From: DASQHY01 sp035602605
Lineage (GTDB): Bacteria > Acidobacteriota > Terriglobia > Acidiferrales > UBA7541
Reading direction: 5' to 3'
Assembly (NCBI GenBank): GCA_035602605.1
Contig: DATNLZ010000007.1
Coordinates: forward strand, 1 to 64,000
Length of the DNA stretch: 64,000 nt
Part shown: piece by piece, positions 48,446 to 56,877 of the stretch
Position numbering within the stretch: position 1 is the stretch's first letter
Layout of the letters: each line of letters opens with the position of its first letter
Program-made: the position numbers and the translations under genes
Notes under the pieces: generated by a model
What the model was told of the DNA's origin: nothing
Database searches by the model: none
The model's input: only the letters and a program-made list of their open reading frames with translations

Positions 48446-48917
48446 ATTCTTAGCGGCGGGAGTGCTTGTTGGCGCCGCCCTCGGTCTGGTTTACTTCGCT
48501 CCGGCCCCGGCCGTGGCGCAAGAAACCGATCACGCCAAGCAAATCGGCAAGCGCCTGATCTGCATGTGCAATTGCAATCAGATTCTTACCGCTTGCAACC
48601 ACGTTGGTTGCACCGTATCAACGGTTATGCTCAAGAAGCTCGATCAAGTCGTGGCCCGCAACGAATCTGACGACCTGAGTATTCAGGCCTTCATTCAGGA
48701 GTATGGGCAGAAGGTTCTGGCCGAGCCGCCGTCTAGGGGCTTCAACCGTATCGCTTGGTTTATCCCTGGCATCGCTTTTGCCGCCGGGCTCATAGCCGTA
48801 CTGTTTGTGATCCAGCACTGGCGAAAACCTTCACCACGTGTAGCTGATGGACCCGCTGTTCGCTCAGATATACTCGAGCGCGGCCGCAGGCAGGCGGATC
48901 GCGAGACCGAGGAGTGA
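48429..48917 (+). CDS. ccmH: CcmH-like cytochrome c maturation thiol oxidoreductase, CXCXC variant
   Basis: CcmH keeps the apocytochrome CXXCH thiols reduced. A signal peptide or anchor (about residues 5-30) precedes the periplasmic helical domain and a membrane helix (about 107-129). Instead of the usual LRCXXC motif, residues 43-49 read LICMCNC, with Cys at 45, 47 and 49 and more at 56 and 61. This gives a Cys-rich active site of a type known in some non-proteobacterial CcmH proteins. Downstream GVLAEPPSRGFNRIAWFIP-like elements match the family. It overlaps ccmF and the next gene. Confidence 0.85.
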   Translation: MKATIKFLAAGVLVGAALGLVYFAPAPAVAQETDHAKQIGKRLICMCNCNQILTACNHVGCTVSTVMLKKLDQVVARNESDDLSIQAFIQEYGQKVLAEPPSRGFNRIAWFIPGIAFAAGLIAVLFVIQHWRKPSPRVADGPAVRSDILERGRRQADRETEE

Positions 48918-49306
48918 GCGTGCTCCTTTACGTTATCCTCGTTTCTGGCACCGGCCTTGCCGCCATCGACAAAGTCGATTCGGCGATGCTGCTCGCGTGC
49001 CTGGCGCTCGCTGCAGCGACAGTATTGTTTATCTTTTACATTGAGCCCGACGCCGCAGATTCGGCTCCGCACCGTACGCAACTCGATCAATTACTCGAAC
49101 GGCGCGACGCGATTTACGATAATCTGCGTGACCTGAAGTTCGAACACCGCGCGGGCAAATATTCCGAGAAGGATTACGAAGAGACTAAACGCTTGCTCGA
49201 AGACGAGGCTGCCGCTGTATTAGCTGAAATCGAAACCGTAACGGACAGCGAGACACGCCGTCGGCATCGAGTCAACTCGGCACGAATGGACCAGCCTCGC
49301 TCATGA
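48914..49306 (+). CDS. CcmI-like membrane protein with SHOCT-like helical hairpin
   Basis: One or two N-terminal membrane helices (residues about 2-40) are followed by a soluble helical region: DQLLERRDAIYDNLRDLKFE, then RAGKYSEKDYEETKRLLE. The LKFEHRAGKYSEKDYEE pattern resembles SHOCT or the CcmI N-terminal hairpin. Position after ccmH and before ccmABCD suggests the CcmI role, presenting apocytochrome to the ligase, but only this short segment supports it. GTG 48914 overlaps the ccmH stop (GTGA); GTG 48920 is an alternative with a better-spaced GAGGAG. Its stop overlaps the next ATG. Confidence 0.65.
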   Translation: MSVLLYVILVSGTGLAAIDKVDSAMLLACLALAAATVLFIFYIEPDAADSAPHRTQLDQLLERRDAIYDNLRDLKFEHRAGKYSEKDYEETKRLLEDEAAAVLAEIETVTDSETRRRHRVNSARMDQPRS

Positions 49307-50601
49307 ACAGGGCTCACCCTCATCTTTGCTGCATTCTTATTTTGTCGGTTGCCCTAGTCTCCGCTACGCCTGCGTTTGCGGAAGGCTCGCTCAACGGCCA
49401 CGTTCGCAACGGTACCACTGGTGCGTCCGCCGCGAATGTGCCTGTAGTCTTAATCCAACTCCAGGGCGGCATGGAAACTGTCGCCAACACCAAGACCGAC
49501 TCGCAGGGCCGCTTTCATTTTGACAATCCCGCGATCGGCAAGAAGCCCATGCTTGTTCGTGCGATTTATCGCGGGGTGAATTTTCACCAGCCCCTTCCGC
49601 CCGGGCGTGACACCGCCGAGGTGGAAGTGTTTGAGCCGAGCACGGATCCAAAAACAATTTCCGTTCCTTCACGCCTGATCGTGTTTCAGCCGAACGGGTC
49701 AAATCTCCTCATTGGTGAAGAGTATGTCGTGCAAAATAAATCCAGCCCGCCCTCGGCATTTTTTAAGGAACAGGGAAATTTTGAGTTCCAGATTCCGGAT
49801 CACGCTGAGCTGCAACAGGTAGCCGCGTGGGGCCCGTCGGGGATGCCGGTAGTGCAAGGCACCATGGATCGTGGCGCAAATCGTCATGCCATCGCTTTCG
49901 CCTTCCGGCCAGGCGAGAGCGGCGTCCGGATGTCGTATCAACTGTCATATCCTTCGAGCCACGCCGTCGTACGAGTTGCGTCTCCTTACTTGATTAACAG
50001 GATGGTAATGGTCGCTGCGCCTACGGTCAAACTAGATAGCCCCGGCTTTCAGCCCGCCGGATCGGAGCAGGGAATGAATCTTTACGCGCGCGACGCCATT
50101 CCTGCCGGCGCCGTCTTCGACGTCGAGGTTTCCGGGACGGCTCCCGCGCCTTCGGCTCAGGGTGGGCCCGCTGGCTCCGGAGGCGAACCTTCGCCAGAGC
50201 GGGGAGACAACCGTGCGATTCAGACGCTTCCAAGCCGGATAGACAGCCTTAAGTGGCCGATCATCAGCGGATTTGGAGCGCTTTTCCTGTTAGGGGCTAT
50301 GTTTCTGTGGCGCAAACCCGCTGCTGCTTTTGCGAACGGTGCCCCCGCAAATGCTTCAGGTGGAACATTCGCAGGGGCCCGGGGGGTGAAACAGAATGCT
50401 CCTAGCGCAGAACAACCGGCGGTGGAAATTCTGGACCCGGTGGAAAACACCACCCAACAGGTCCAGACCAGTCTGGATGGTCTGAAGGATTCGTTATTCC
50501 GGCTGGAATTGCGCCACCAGGCCGGCACAGTCTCGGATGACGAGTACGCGCGGGAGCGCGCGCGATTCGAGCAAATTCTGCGCGAACTTGTCAAAGGCTG
50601 A
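49303..50601 (+). CDS. Exported membrane protein with carboxypeptidase-regulatory-like domain, in the ccm operon
   Basis: Signal peptide at 1-26 (CILILSVALVSATPAFA), a carboxypeptidase-regulatory-like beta domain (GSLNGHVRNGTTGASAANVP, TDSQGRFHF) at about 27-110, and a second beta-rich region to about 290 follow. A membrane helix lies at 319-336 (PIISGFGALFLLGAMFLW). The C-terminal 43 residues (LKDSLFRLELRHQAGTVSDDEY) copy the hairpin of the preceding CcmI-like protein. Function is unknown. ATGA overlap with the previous gene puts it inside the ccm operon, so a role in presenting or folding exported cytochromes is possible. Confidence 0.6.
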   Translation: MNRAHPHLCCILILSVALVSATPAFAEGSLNGHVRNGTTGASAANVPVVLIQLQGGMETVANTKTDSQGRFHFDNPAIGKKPMLVRAIYRGVNFHQPLPPGRDTAEVEVFEPSTDPKTISVPSRLIVFQPNGSNLLIGEEYVVQNKSSPPSAFFKEQGNFEFQIPDHAELQQVAAWGPSGMPVVQGTMDRGANRHAIAFAFRPGESGVRMSYQLSYPSSHAVVRVASPYLINRMVMVAAPTVKLDSPGFQPAGSEQGMNLYARDAIPAGAVFDVEVSGTAPAPSAQGGPAGSGGEPSPERGDNRAIQTLPSRIDSLKWPIISGFGALFLLGAMFLWRKPAAAFANGAPANASGGTFAGARGVKQNAPSAEQPAVEILDPVENTTQQVQTSLDGLKDSLFRLELRHQAGTVSDDEYARERARFEQILRELVKG

Positions 50602-50751
50602 GCCTCTATAAAGTGCCGCGGGCCTGATCGGATTTTCGAACGTGGTGCTGCTGTGGTCAACTGGTAAGCGGTCGTGGTGCAGCTTCACGGATTGTAGTGC
50701 TCGGATTCCACTCCGAAACTTAAGTTGCCCGGAGTTTTTGAAACAGATCGC

Positions 50752-51480
50752 GTGAGCGCCCCACATAACGCAGCGGACCCTGCCCTCGGCATTGCCTTCC
50801 AGGAAATTGAAAAGCGCTATGGCGATCTCTTCGCGCTGCGGCGTGTCTCCCTCAGCATTCGGCCAGGCGAGATGGTAGCGTTGGTAGGGGCAAATGGATC
50901 CGGGAAGAGCACGCTTCTTAGGGTAGCAGCAGGGCTTGTGCGTCCGAGCTCGGGGCGGATTGAATTCGGGACTCGCTCAATCGCGGAAGGACCATATGGT
51001 TCGCTCGCGCTGCGTCGTCGCATTGCCATGGTTGGGCACAGCATCATGCTCTACGACGCGTTGACCGCAGAAGAAAATCTTTCGCTCTTTGGGCAGCTTC
51101 ATGATCTCTCCGGCTTACCGGCGCTCATCCGCGACGGTCTTGCCGCAGCGGGCTTGGCACAACGTAGTTCTAGCTTGGTACGAACATTCTCGCGTGGCAT
51201 GCGGCAGCGTTTAGCTATTGCCCGAGCATTGCTCAGCGCTCCGGGTTTATTGCTTCTAGATGAACCGACGACCGGCCTCGACGTGCAGGGAATTGCCTGG
51301 TTTACGGACACACTGCGACGGCTGCGGAGGGGAGGCTGCACGATTGTGATGAGCACGCATGGACCAAGCGAAGCCCTGAGGCTGGCGACCCGCGCTGTGC
51401 GCCTCGAAGCGGGGCGAGTTGCAGCCGATTCCGCAAAGGGCGCGGAGCTCACCTCGATGCTCGACTTTCAGGAGAATTGA
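50752..51480 (+). CDS. ccmA: ABC transporter ATP-binding protein, CcmA-like
   Basis: CcmA is the ATPase of the CcmABCD complex that releases haem-loaded CcmE. Walker A is GANGSGKST (residues 46-54), the signature is FSRGMRQRLAIARALL and Walker B is LLLLDEPTTGLD. The H-loop His is in MSTHGPSEA. From GTG 50752 the protein has 242 residues; TTG 50725 would add nine, and neither has a clear ribosome-binding site. The CcmA assignment rests mostly on its place directly before ccmB and ccmC. It overlaps ccmB by one base. Confidence 0.88.
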   Translation: MSAPHNAADPALGIAFQEIEKRYGDLFALRRVSLSIRPGEMVALVGANGSGKSTLLRVAAGLVRPSSGRIEFGTRSIAEGPYGSLALRRRIAMVGHSIMLYDALTAEENLSLFGQLHDLSGLPALIRDGLAAAGLAQRSSSLVRTFSRGMRQRLAIARALLSAPGLLLLDEPTTGLDVQGIAWFTDTLRRLRRGGCTIVMSTHGPSEALRLATRAVRLEAGRVAADSAKGAELTSMLDFQEN

Positions 51481-52154
51481 TGAACCTCGCACGCGGGGCA
51501 CGCATCATTTTGGCAAAAGAGCTGCGCACCGAATTTCGCGCGCGAGAATTACTCTCAACAACCATTGTTTTTGTTCTGCTGGTGATTGTTTTATTCAGCT
51601 TCACTTTTGACCCGACGTCCGCTGAGTCGCGCCGGTTTGGCCCCGGCTTGCTCTGGCTTGCGTTTTTATTTGCTGGGTCCCTGATGTTGCAGCCTTCATT
51701 CTTGCGCGAACAGTCGAACGACACACTGGCTTCCCTGCGAATGGCTCCCATCGAGCCGTTCGCGATATTTCTCGGCAAAATCGCCGCAAATCTTTTTTTT
51801 ATGCTGCTCGCCGAGCTATTTCTCTTGCCCGTTTTTGCCGTGCTCTATAATGTGAGCATCGTCCCGGTATTCGGGTCGTTGACTTTGGTCCTTTTCCTGG
51901 GAACGCTCGGGGTCGCGACGGTTGGCACGGTCCTCTCAGCGATCTCCGTGCACGCTCGAATGCGAGAGCTCATGCTGCCACTGCTTCTTTTGCCGGCGCT
52001 GACGCCGGTGCTTGTGGCTAGCGCAGAAGTGACTGCTGGCCTTATGGCCCAGCCGCCGGTGTTGAACACTGAAGGGCTTTTGCTACTCGTCATTTTCGAT
52101 GTAGTTTTTTTGACGGCGGCGTGGCTTGTCGCTGAATATCTACTCGAAGAATAA
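51480..52154 (+). CDS. ccmB: Haem exporter permease CcmB
   Basis: CcmB is the membrane half of the CcmAB transporter. The 224-residue protein has about six hydrophobic helices, the FRARELLSTTIVFVLLVI N-terminus and LAFLFAGSLMLQPSFLREQSNDTL in the first third, a well-known CcmB-like pattern. The start is ATG 51480 after GGAGA, overlapping the ccmA stop as TGATG. ccmC follows after 17 bases. It belongs to the ccmABCD unit. Confidence 0.93.
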   Translation: MNLARGARIILAKELRTEFRARELLSTTIVFVLLVIVLFSFTFDPTSAESRRFGPGLLWLAFLFAGSLMLQPSFLREQSNDTLASLRMAPIEPFAIFLGKIAANLFFMLLAELFLLPVFAVLYNVSIVPVFGSLTLVLFLGTLGVATVGTVLSAISVHARMRELMLPLLLLPALTPVLVASAEVTAGLMAQPPVLNTEGLLLLVIFDVVFLTAAWLVAEYLLEE

Positions 52155-52171
52155 GTCCAAGGGATAAACAA

Positions 52172-52879
52172 ATGAGCACGACCCCAAAGGCGAGCCGAAG
52201 CCAAACCATTCACTGGCTGGGCAGCATAGGTGTGATCGCCCTTATGACAGTTGCCGGGTACGCTGCGCTATTCGTGGCGCCCGAAGAGCGCAGCATGGGA
52301 TTGATCCAGCGTATTTTTTATTTTCACGCTACCAGTGGGATGACGGCTTTCGTCGCATTTTTTTTGTGCTTTATTGGAAATATTCTGTACATCGTGAAAC
52401 GCGAGTCCCGCTGGGATTGGCTGGCGGTTTCATCGGCAGAGGTGGGGGTAGCGTTCAATACGGTTGTGCTGGTTACCGGGCCGATCTGGGCACGCCCTGT
52501 GTGGGGTATCTGGTGGACTTGGGACGCGCGCCTGACCTCCACTTTTGTTCTCTGGCTTCTGTATATTTCTTTTCTTCTTCTGCGCACTCTCGTCGATGAT
52601 TCGAATCGCCGCGCGGTGGTCTCGGCGGTCTTCGGCATTTTTGCTTTTCTGGATGTGCCGCTTGTCTATATGTCGATTCGCTGGTGGCGCACGCAGCATC
52701 CTCAACCGGTCCTCTTCGGCGGACCAGGCTCGGGGCTGGATCCGCAGATGCGCGCGGTTTTTTATACCTGCTGGGTCGCTCTTCTGGGGTTGATGACGCT
52801 TCTGATACGCCAGCGGTACCGCCTTGAGGCCCTGCGTCACGAAGTACAGGAACTAAGAGTTCAAGTGGAGACGCAATGA
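52172..52879 (+). CDS. ccmC: Haem delivery protein CcmC
   Basis: CcmC binds haem on the periplasmic side and loads it onto CcmE. It has six membrane helices and the WWD-type haem motif (VWGIWWTWDARLTSTFVLWL). His residues nearby (FYFHATSG and IRWWRTQHPQP) are the conserved haem-ligand positions. The length of 235 is normal. Its stop overlaps ccmD (ATGA at 52876-52879). Confidence 0.94.
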   Translation: MSTTPKASRSQTIHWLGSIGVIALMTVAGYAALFVAPEERSMGLIQRIFYFHATSGMTAFVAFFLCFIGNILYIVKRESRWDWLAVSSAEVGVAFNTVVLVTGPIWARPVWGIWWTWDARLTSTFVLWLLYISFLLLRTLVDDSNRRAVVSAVFGIFAFLDVPLVYMSIRWWRTQHPQPVLFGGPGSGLDPQMRAVFYTCWVALLGLMTLLIRQRYRLEALRHEVQELRVQVETQ

Positions 52880-53016
52880 AAAACTTAAACAGCCTGATGA
52901 TTGCGTATTTGTTCGTATGGGCAATATTCTTCGTCTACCACCTTACAGTGGCGGGACGGGTCGCACGTTTACAGGACGAAGTGGAGCGACTGAAGCAAGC
53001 CTGGAAAGGGAAGTGA
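52876..53016 (+). CDS. ccmD: Small membrane protein CcmD
   Basis: A 46-residue protein not called by length-limited finders. It has one hydrophobic helix (MIAYLFVWAIFFVYHLTVA) near the N-terminus, then a charged helical tail (RVARLQDEVERLKQAW). CcmD stabilises the CcmABC-CcmE complex. ATG 52876 overlaps the ccmC stop as ATGA, a typical translational coupling. Its place and one-helix design are the evidence; sequence identity in this family is low. hemH begins directly after. Confidence 0.8.
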   Translation: MKNLNSLMIAYLFVWAIFFVYHLTVAGRVARLQDEVERLKQAWKGK

Positions 53017-53042
53017 GCGGGCCCGGCCATGAACCTCGCCCT

Positions 53043-54053
53043 ATGGGCAACCAGATCCGTAAGCGAGTTGGTGTCGTTCTGTTCCAACTCGGCGGGCCGG
53101 ACAGCCGCGAAGCGGTCGAGCCATTTCTCTACAATCTTTTTTGCGATCCAGACATCATCCCGCTTGGCACAATGGGAATCGCATTGCGCAAGCCGCTGGC
53201 ATGGTGGATCGCACACCGGCGCTCGCGAAGTGTCGCACAGCACTACGAAAGGATCGGCGGGCATTCGCCGATTCGCGCCCTCACGGAACGTCAGGCGCGC
53301 GCACTTGAAACTTCTTTGAGCACCGCAGTAGAACCTCACGTAACCGTCGCGATGCGTTACTGGCACCCTGCAACTCCCGAAGCGGTTGCCGAGATTGGAC
53401 GGACCCCTATTGACGAGCTCGTTCTGCTGCCCCTTTACCCGCACTATTCTTTTGCCACGACGCGTAGCAGCCTGAAGCAGTGGCGGCGATATTACAAGCC
53501 TGGCTCGCCTGCGCCGCCGGTTCACGTGATCGAAAAGTTTTACGATCACCCGTTGTACATTGATGCCCTGGTGCAGAAGATTTCGCTGTGCTTTCGCCAG
53601 TTTGAGCGGCCAGGCAATGTTCATTTAGTGTTCAGCGCGCACGGCTTGCCGCTCAGTCTGGTCGAGAAAGGAGATCCTTATCCGCAGCACGTGGCGGCAA
53701 CAGTTGAACTAGTACGACAACGGGGAGGGTGGAGCAATCCTTGGACACTGTGTTACCAGAGCCGTGTTGGGCGGCGGAAGTGGCTGGAGCCGTCTTTGCA
53801 TGGCACGATTGAAAAGTTGGCTCAGGGAGGTGTGCAGCAAATGCTTGTCATTCCAATTTCCTTCGTCACTGAGCACATCGAGACATTATTTGAAATAAAT
53901 ATCGAAGCGCGCGAAGAAGCCGAGAAACTTGGGATAAAGACCTTTCGCATGATGCCGGCCATAGGTGATTCTCCGCTATTTATTGCTGGGCTCAAGGACC
54001 TTGTCCTGCATGCTGCCGGAGTGGAAAACCGTACCGCCATGCCTGCGCGCTAA
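53043..54053 (+). CDS. hemH: Ferrochelatase
   Basis: HemH inserts iron into protoporphyrin (or coproporphyrin) to make haem. The catalytic His is in VFSAHGLPLSL (His200), and the Glu in FVTEHIETLFE (Glu280). The N-terminal VGVVLFQLGGPDS and the chelatase core LLPLYPHYSFATTRSS are also clear. I chose ATG 53043 for the family N-terminus (336 residues). A GTG at 53013 overlaps the ccmD stop and might also be used. Cotranscription with ccm genes links haem production to cytochrome c maturation. Confidence 0.95.
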   Translation: MGNQIRKRVGVVLFQLGGPDSREAVEPFLYNLFCDPDIIPLGTMGIALRKPLAWWIAHRRSRSVAQHYERIGGHSPIRALTERQARALETSLSTAVEPHVTVAMRYWHPATPEAVAEIGRTPIDELVLLPLYPHYSFATTRSSLKQWRRYYKPGSPAPPVHVIEKFYDHPLYIDALVQKISLCFRQFERPGNVHLVFSAHGLPLSLVEKGDPYPQHVAATVELVRQRGGWSNPWTLCYQSRVGRRKWLEPSLHGTIEKLAQGGVQQMLVIPISFVTEHIETLFEINIEAREEAEKLGIKTFRMMPAIGDSPLFIAGLKDLVLHAAGVENRTAMPAR

Positions 54054-54094
54054 ATGAATTTGGATGCGTCGCTTTGAGAATTAATGAATCTTCC

Positions 54095-54123
54095 TTGACA
54101 CAATTTTGTTGGAAGCATATAAA
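54095..54123 (+). promoter_or_regulatory. Near-consensus promoter of the cytochrome b/c operon
   Basis: TTGACA (54095-54100), a 17-base spacer and TATAAA (54118-54123) make the strongest promoter in the window. Transcription would start near 54130, leaving a leader of about 70 bases before the Rieske gene. Confidence 0.75.
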
Positions 54124-54200
54124 GGTCTGTTTGGAATGCCATAATCTTTAAAGCTATAGCTTGTGAATTTCTAAACCATGGTGAGGTAATTCGGCCACGT

Positions 54201-54809
54201 ATGGCTGACCAAACTGAACCGAAGCCTGCAGAGAGTACCACCGCACCAGGACCTGTAGCGCCCACCGCCGCGGTTCCCAAGCCGCCGGCCACAACGAAAA
54301 AAGTCACCGAGAGCCCAGCTCCATCCGGCCCCGACAAGACTCGCCGGACGATCATTTGGTCTTTGGTGTGGGGCTATTTTGGCGTGAACTTTTTAATGTT
54401 CCTCAGGTTTTTTTTCCCGCGGACGCTGTTTGAGCCAAAAACGATTTTTTCGATCGGGTACCCGCAGGATTTTGGCCTCGGTGTCGAAACTAAGTTTCAG
54501 CGCGAATTCCGCATTTGGGTGGATAAAGTGCCGGGGCGCATTTTCGTGATCTATGCGCGTTGCACTCATCTCGGCTGCACTCCGGACTGGAAGCCTGCCG
54601 AAAACAAGTTCAAGTGTCCGTGTCACGGCAGCGGATATGACAGCGAGGCCATAAACTTCGAAGGTCCTGCTCCACGGCCCATGGATCGTTGCCATGTGGA
54701 GCTCGATGCCACAGGACAGATCGTAGTGGATACTAATCGCCTGTATGTGCGCGACCCCAAGGCGGGCCGCGACGAGTTTGATAGTCCGGGCGCCTACCTG
54801 CCCGCTTAG
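54201..54809 (+). CDS. Rieske 2Fe-2S protein of a quinol-oxidising cytochrome complex
   Basis: The cluster boxes are complete: box I Cys121-Thr-His123-Leu-Gly-Cys126 and box II Cys139-Pro-Cys141-His142 (CPCHGSGY). Ligands are Cys121, His123, Cys139 and His142; Cys126 and Cys141 form the disulfide. One membrane anchor (about 50-70) follows a Pro/Ala/Thr-rich N-terminal linker of about 45 residues. A C-terminal extension of about 50 residues follows box II. It feeds electrons from quinol to the cytochrome c downstream. First gene after the 54095 promoter; the b subunit follows. Confidence 0.95.
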   Translation: MADQTEPKPAESTTAPGPVAPTAAVPKPPATTKKVTESPAPSGPDKTRRTIIWSLVWGYFGVNFLMFLRFFFPRTLFEPKTIFSIGYPQDFGLGVETKFQREFRIWVDKVPGRIFVIYARCTHLGCTPDWKPAENKFKCPCHGSGYDSEAINFEGPAPRPMDRCHVELDATGQIVVDTNRLYVRDPKAGRDEFDSPGAYLPA

Positions 54810-54859
54810 TTGGAGTCGCTTCGATCCCGGGTTGCCGGGAATGTGTGGGGGAACATCGG

Positions 54860-55798
54860 ATGCCGGAAGAGAAAGACGAAAAGAGAGGCACAGGGTTTCT
54901 CGGGCAAATCCGCGAAGACGTTAAAGCCCTTCCGAAAGTCCTGAAGGAAAAAGGGAAGGAAGAGCTCGAGGGCCTGAAGGAGCCGGAAAAGACCCAGGTC
55001 TTCCGGTCGATTTTTCGTGTCAAGCACGATGACACTCCGCGGAACCGCGCTCTCTCGGTTCTGACAAATGTTTTTTTTCACCTTCATCCGGCGAAAATCA
55101 ATCGCGACGCGGTGCGCTACAACTACACCTGGGGCATGGGCGGAATCACTTTTTATCTTTTCATCGTCTTGACGTTCACCGGCGTCCTGCTGATGTTCTA
55201 TTACCATCCAACGAAAGTTCAGGCTTTTCGCGACGTTCTCTATCTCGAGCACGACGTGCCCTTCGGGAAGCTGCTGCGCAATATGCACCGGTGGGCCGCG
55301 CACTTGATGATCATCGCGGTGTGGCTGCACATGTTCCGCGTGTTCTTGACGGGTTCCTACAAGCGGCCGCGAGAATTCAACTGGTGTGTCGGCGTGATTT
55401 TGATGGTGCTCACGCTGTTGCTTTCGTTCACCGGCTACCTTCTTCCCGATGACCAGCTCGGATTTTGGGCGGTCACGGTCGGAACAAACATGGCGCGCGC
55501 CACTCCGTTATTGGGAACAGAAGGACCTTTCGGAGCGCAGCTTGGTATGACGCCCTTCAACGACGTGCGTTTCGCATTGCTGGGCGGCTCGATCGTCGAT
55601 GCCAACGCGCTCTTGCGCGCCTATATCTGGCATTGCATCGCGATTCCATTGATTGCCTTCACCTTCATGGTCGTGCACTTCTGGCGTGTGCGGAAAGATG
55701 GGGGCATCTCGGGCCCCGCGCCGGTGATGCTCGAGTCGGAGATCAAGGAAGATAAGGGACCGCGGCCGGTAATCATGCGACCGAGCGGTGTGAAGTAA
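54860..55798 (+). CDS. Cytochrome b, b6-type N-terminal subunit
   Basis: Membrane cytochrome of a quinol:electron-acceptor complex, with four helices and a charged 60-residue N-terminal extension. The haem ligands are His143 and His157 (13 residues between) and His258 and His273 (14 between); 14 in the second pair is the b6 spacing, not bc1. The Cys that links haem c-n in cytochrome b6 corresponds to Gly (YNYTWGMGGIT), so that haem bond is absent. GTG 54845 is a longer alternative, but ATG 54860 with GGGGGA upstream fits. A subunit-IV-like gene follows. Confidence 0.9.
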   Translation: MPEEKDEKRGTGFLGQIREDVKALPKVLKEKGKEELEGLKEPEKTQVFRSIFRVKHDDTPRNRALSVLTNVFFHLHPAKINRDAVRYNYTWGMGGITFYLFIVLTFTGVLLMFYYHPTKVQAFRDVLYLEHDVPFGKLLRNMHRWAAHLMIIAVWLHMFRVFLTGSYKRPREFNWCVGVILMVLTLLLSFTGYLLPDDQLGFWAVTVGTNMARATPLLGTEGPFGAQLGMTPFNDVRFALLGGSIVDANALLRAYIWHCIAIPLIAFTFMVVHFWRVRKDGGISGPAPVMLESEIKEDKGPRPVIMRPSGVK

Positions 55799-55858
55799 AC
55801 AGACGTAAATGGAAGCTGTTTTGCAGCGACGTACGGAAGAATAGGGAGGCGGCTCGCG

Positions 55859-56815
55859 ATGTGGGGTGACTGGCGCCAGCTCTGGGAAATTGTCTCGCTA
55901 CCCGACAACATTCCAATTGTCGCGCTGCTGTTTTTGGTTCCGTTTTACATGTGGTACGCCTTCCGCCAGGCGTTTGCCACCGACAAGCTCATCGGTCAAC
56001 TGGCCGGCGATGCGGCTCTTGCCAAGACCCATCATCGCAAAGTTTATCCCTGGAAGAAGGGCTGGGACCGCGAGGTGCACGTCTGGCCGTACTTGATGCG
56101 CATTGAGTTCCTCGCGGCAATCGTCGTAACCGTGATTTTGACGATCTGGTCCATCACTCTCAATGCGCCGCTCGAAGAACCGGCCAACCCCAATTTGACG
56201 ATGAATCCCGCGAAGGCGCCGTGGTATTTCCTGGGGTTGCAGGAGATGCTGGTTTACTTCGATCCCTGGATTGCCGGCGTGGTGATGCCAACGCTGATCA
56301 TCGTTGGCCTAATGGCCATACCTTACATTGACGTTAATCCGCTGGGGAATGGCTATTACACTTACAAGCAGCGCAAATTCGCGATCTGGACATTTCTGTT
56401 TGGCTTCATCGGTTTGTGGGTGGTGATGATTGTGGTGGGCACGTTTATCCGCGGCCCAGGATGGATGTGGTTCTGGCCAACACAAACCTGGGATCATACC
56501 AGAGTTGATTTTGACGTTAATCGCAACTTGAACCAGGTTCTGCCCTTCAGTCTATTTGTTCCCGATAATTTTTGGGGCCGCTTGATTTTTGGAACGATTG
56601 CTATCGCGATATTTTTTGTTGTTGCCGGGTACCTGGCTCATCGTCTGTGCGTAACCACCGATTTTGCGAGGAAAATGTATCGTCGCATGACGCTGTTGCA
56701 GGTGATTACACTGCATGCACTGTTGGTTTTGATGCTTTCGCTGCCCGTGAAAATACTTTTCCGGCTGCTGTTCCGAATTAAATACATTCTGGTTACACCC
56801 TGGTTCAGCATTTGA
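55859..56815 (+). CDS. Cytochrome b C-terminal / subunit-IV-like membrane protein
   Basis: Partner of the b6-type subunit, carrying the quinol-oxidation side. The 318-residue protein has several membrane helices, longer than plastid subunit IV (about 160), with extra helices at the C-terminus. Where bc complexes have PEWY, here KAPWYFLGLQE stands (about residues 119-129), so the usual catalytic Glu is absent; the nearest Glu is at about 129. Start ATG 55859 follows GGGAGG. It lies between the b6 gene and the octahaem cytochrome c, all on one transcript from 54095. Confidence 0.85.
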   Translation: MWGDWRQLWEIVSLPDNIPIVALLFLVPFYMWYAFRQAFATDKLIGQLAGDAALAKTHHRKVYPWKKGWDREVHVWPYLMRIEFLAAIVVTVILTIWSITLNAPLEEPANPNLTMNPAKAPWYFLGLQEMLVYFDPWIAGVVMPTLIIVGLMAIPYIDVNPLGNGYYTYKQRKFAIWTFLFGFIGLWVVMIVVGTFIRGPGWMWFWPTQTWDHTRVDFDVNRNLNQVLPFSLFVPDNFWGRLIFGTIAIAIFFVVAGYLAHRLCVTTDFARKMYRRMTLLQVITLHALLVLMLSLPVKILFRLLFRIKYILVTPWFSI

Positions 56816-56877
56816 GCATGGAACATACGTCAGCGCCTGCACGCGCGTAGGGATGAACCTCTTGGGGGAGGGTCGGA

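Noticed and set aside
53013..54053. hemH start at GTG overlapping the ccmD stop
   Set aside because: Possible by coupling, but it adds ten residues not seen in the family and the AAGGG lies too close; ATG 53043 kept.
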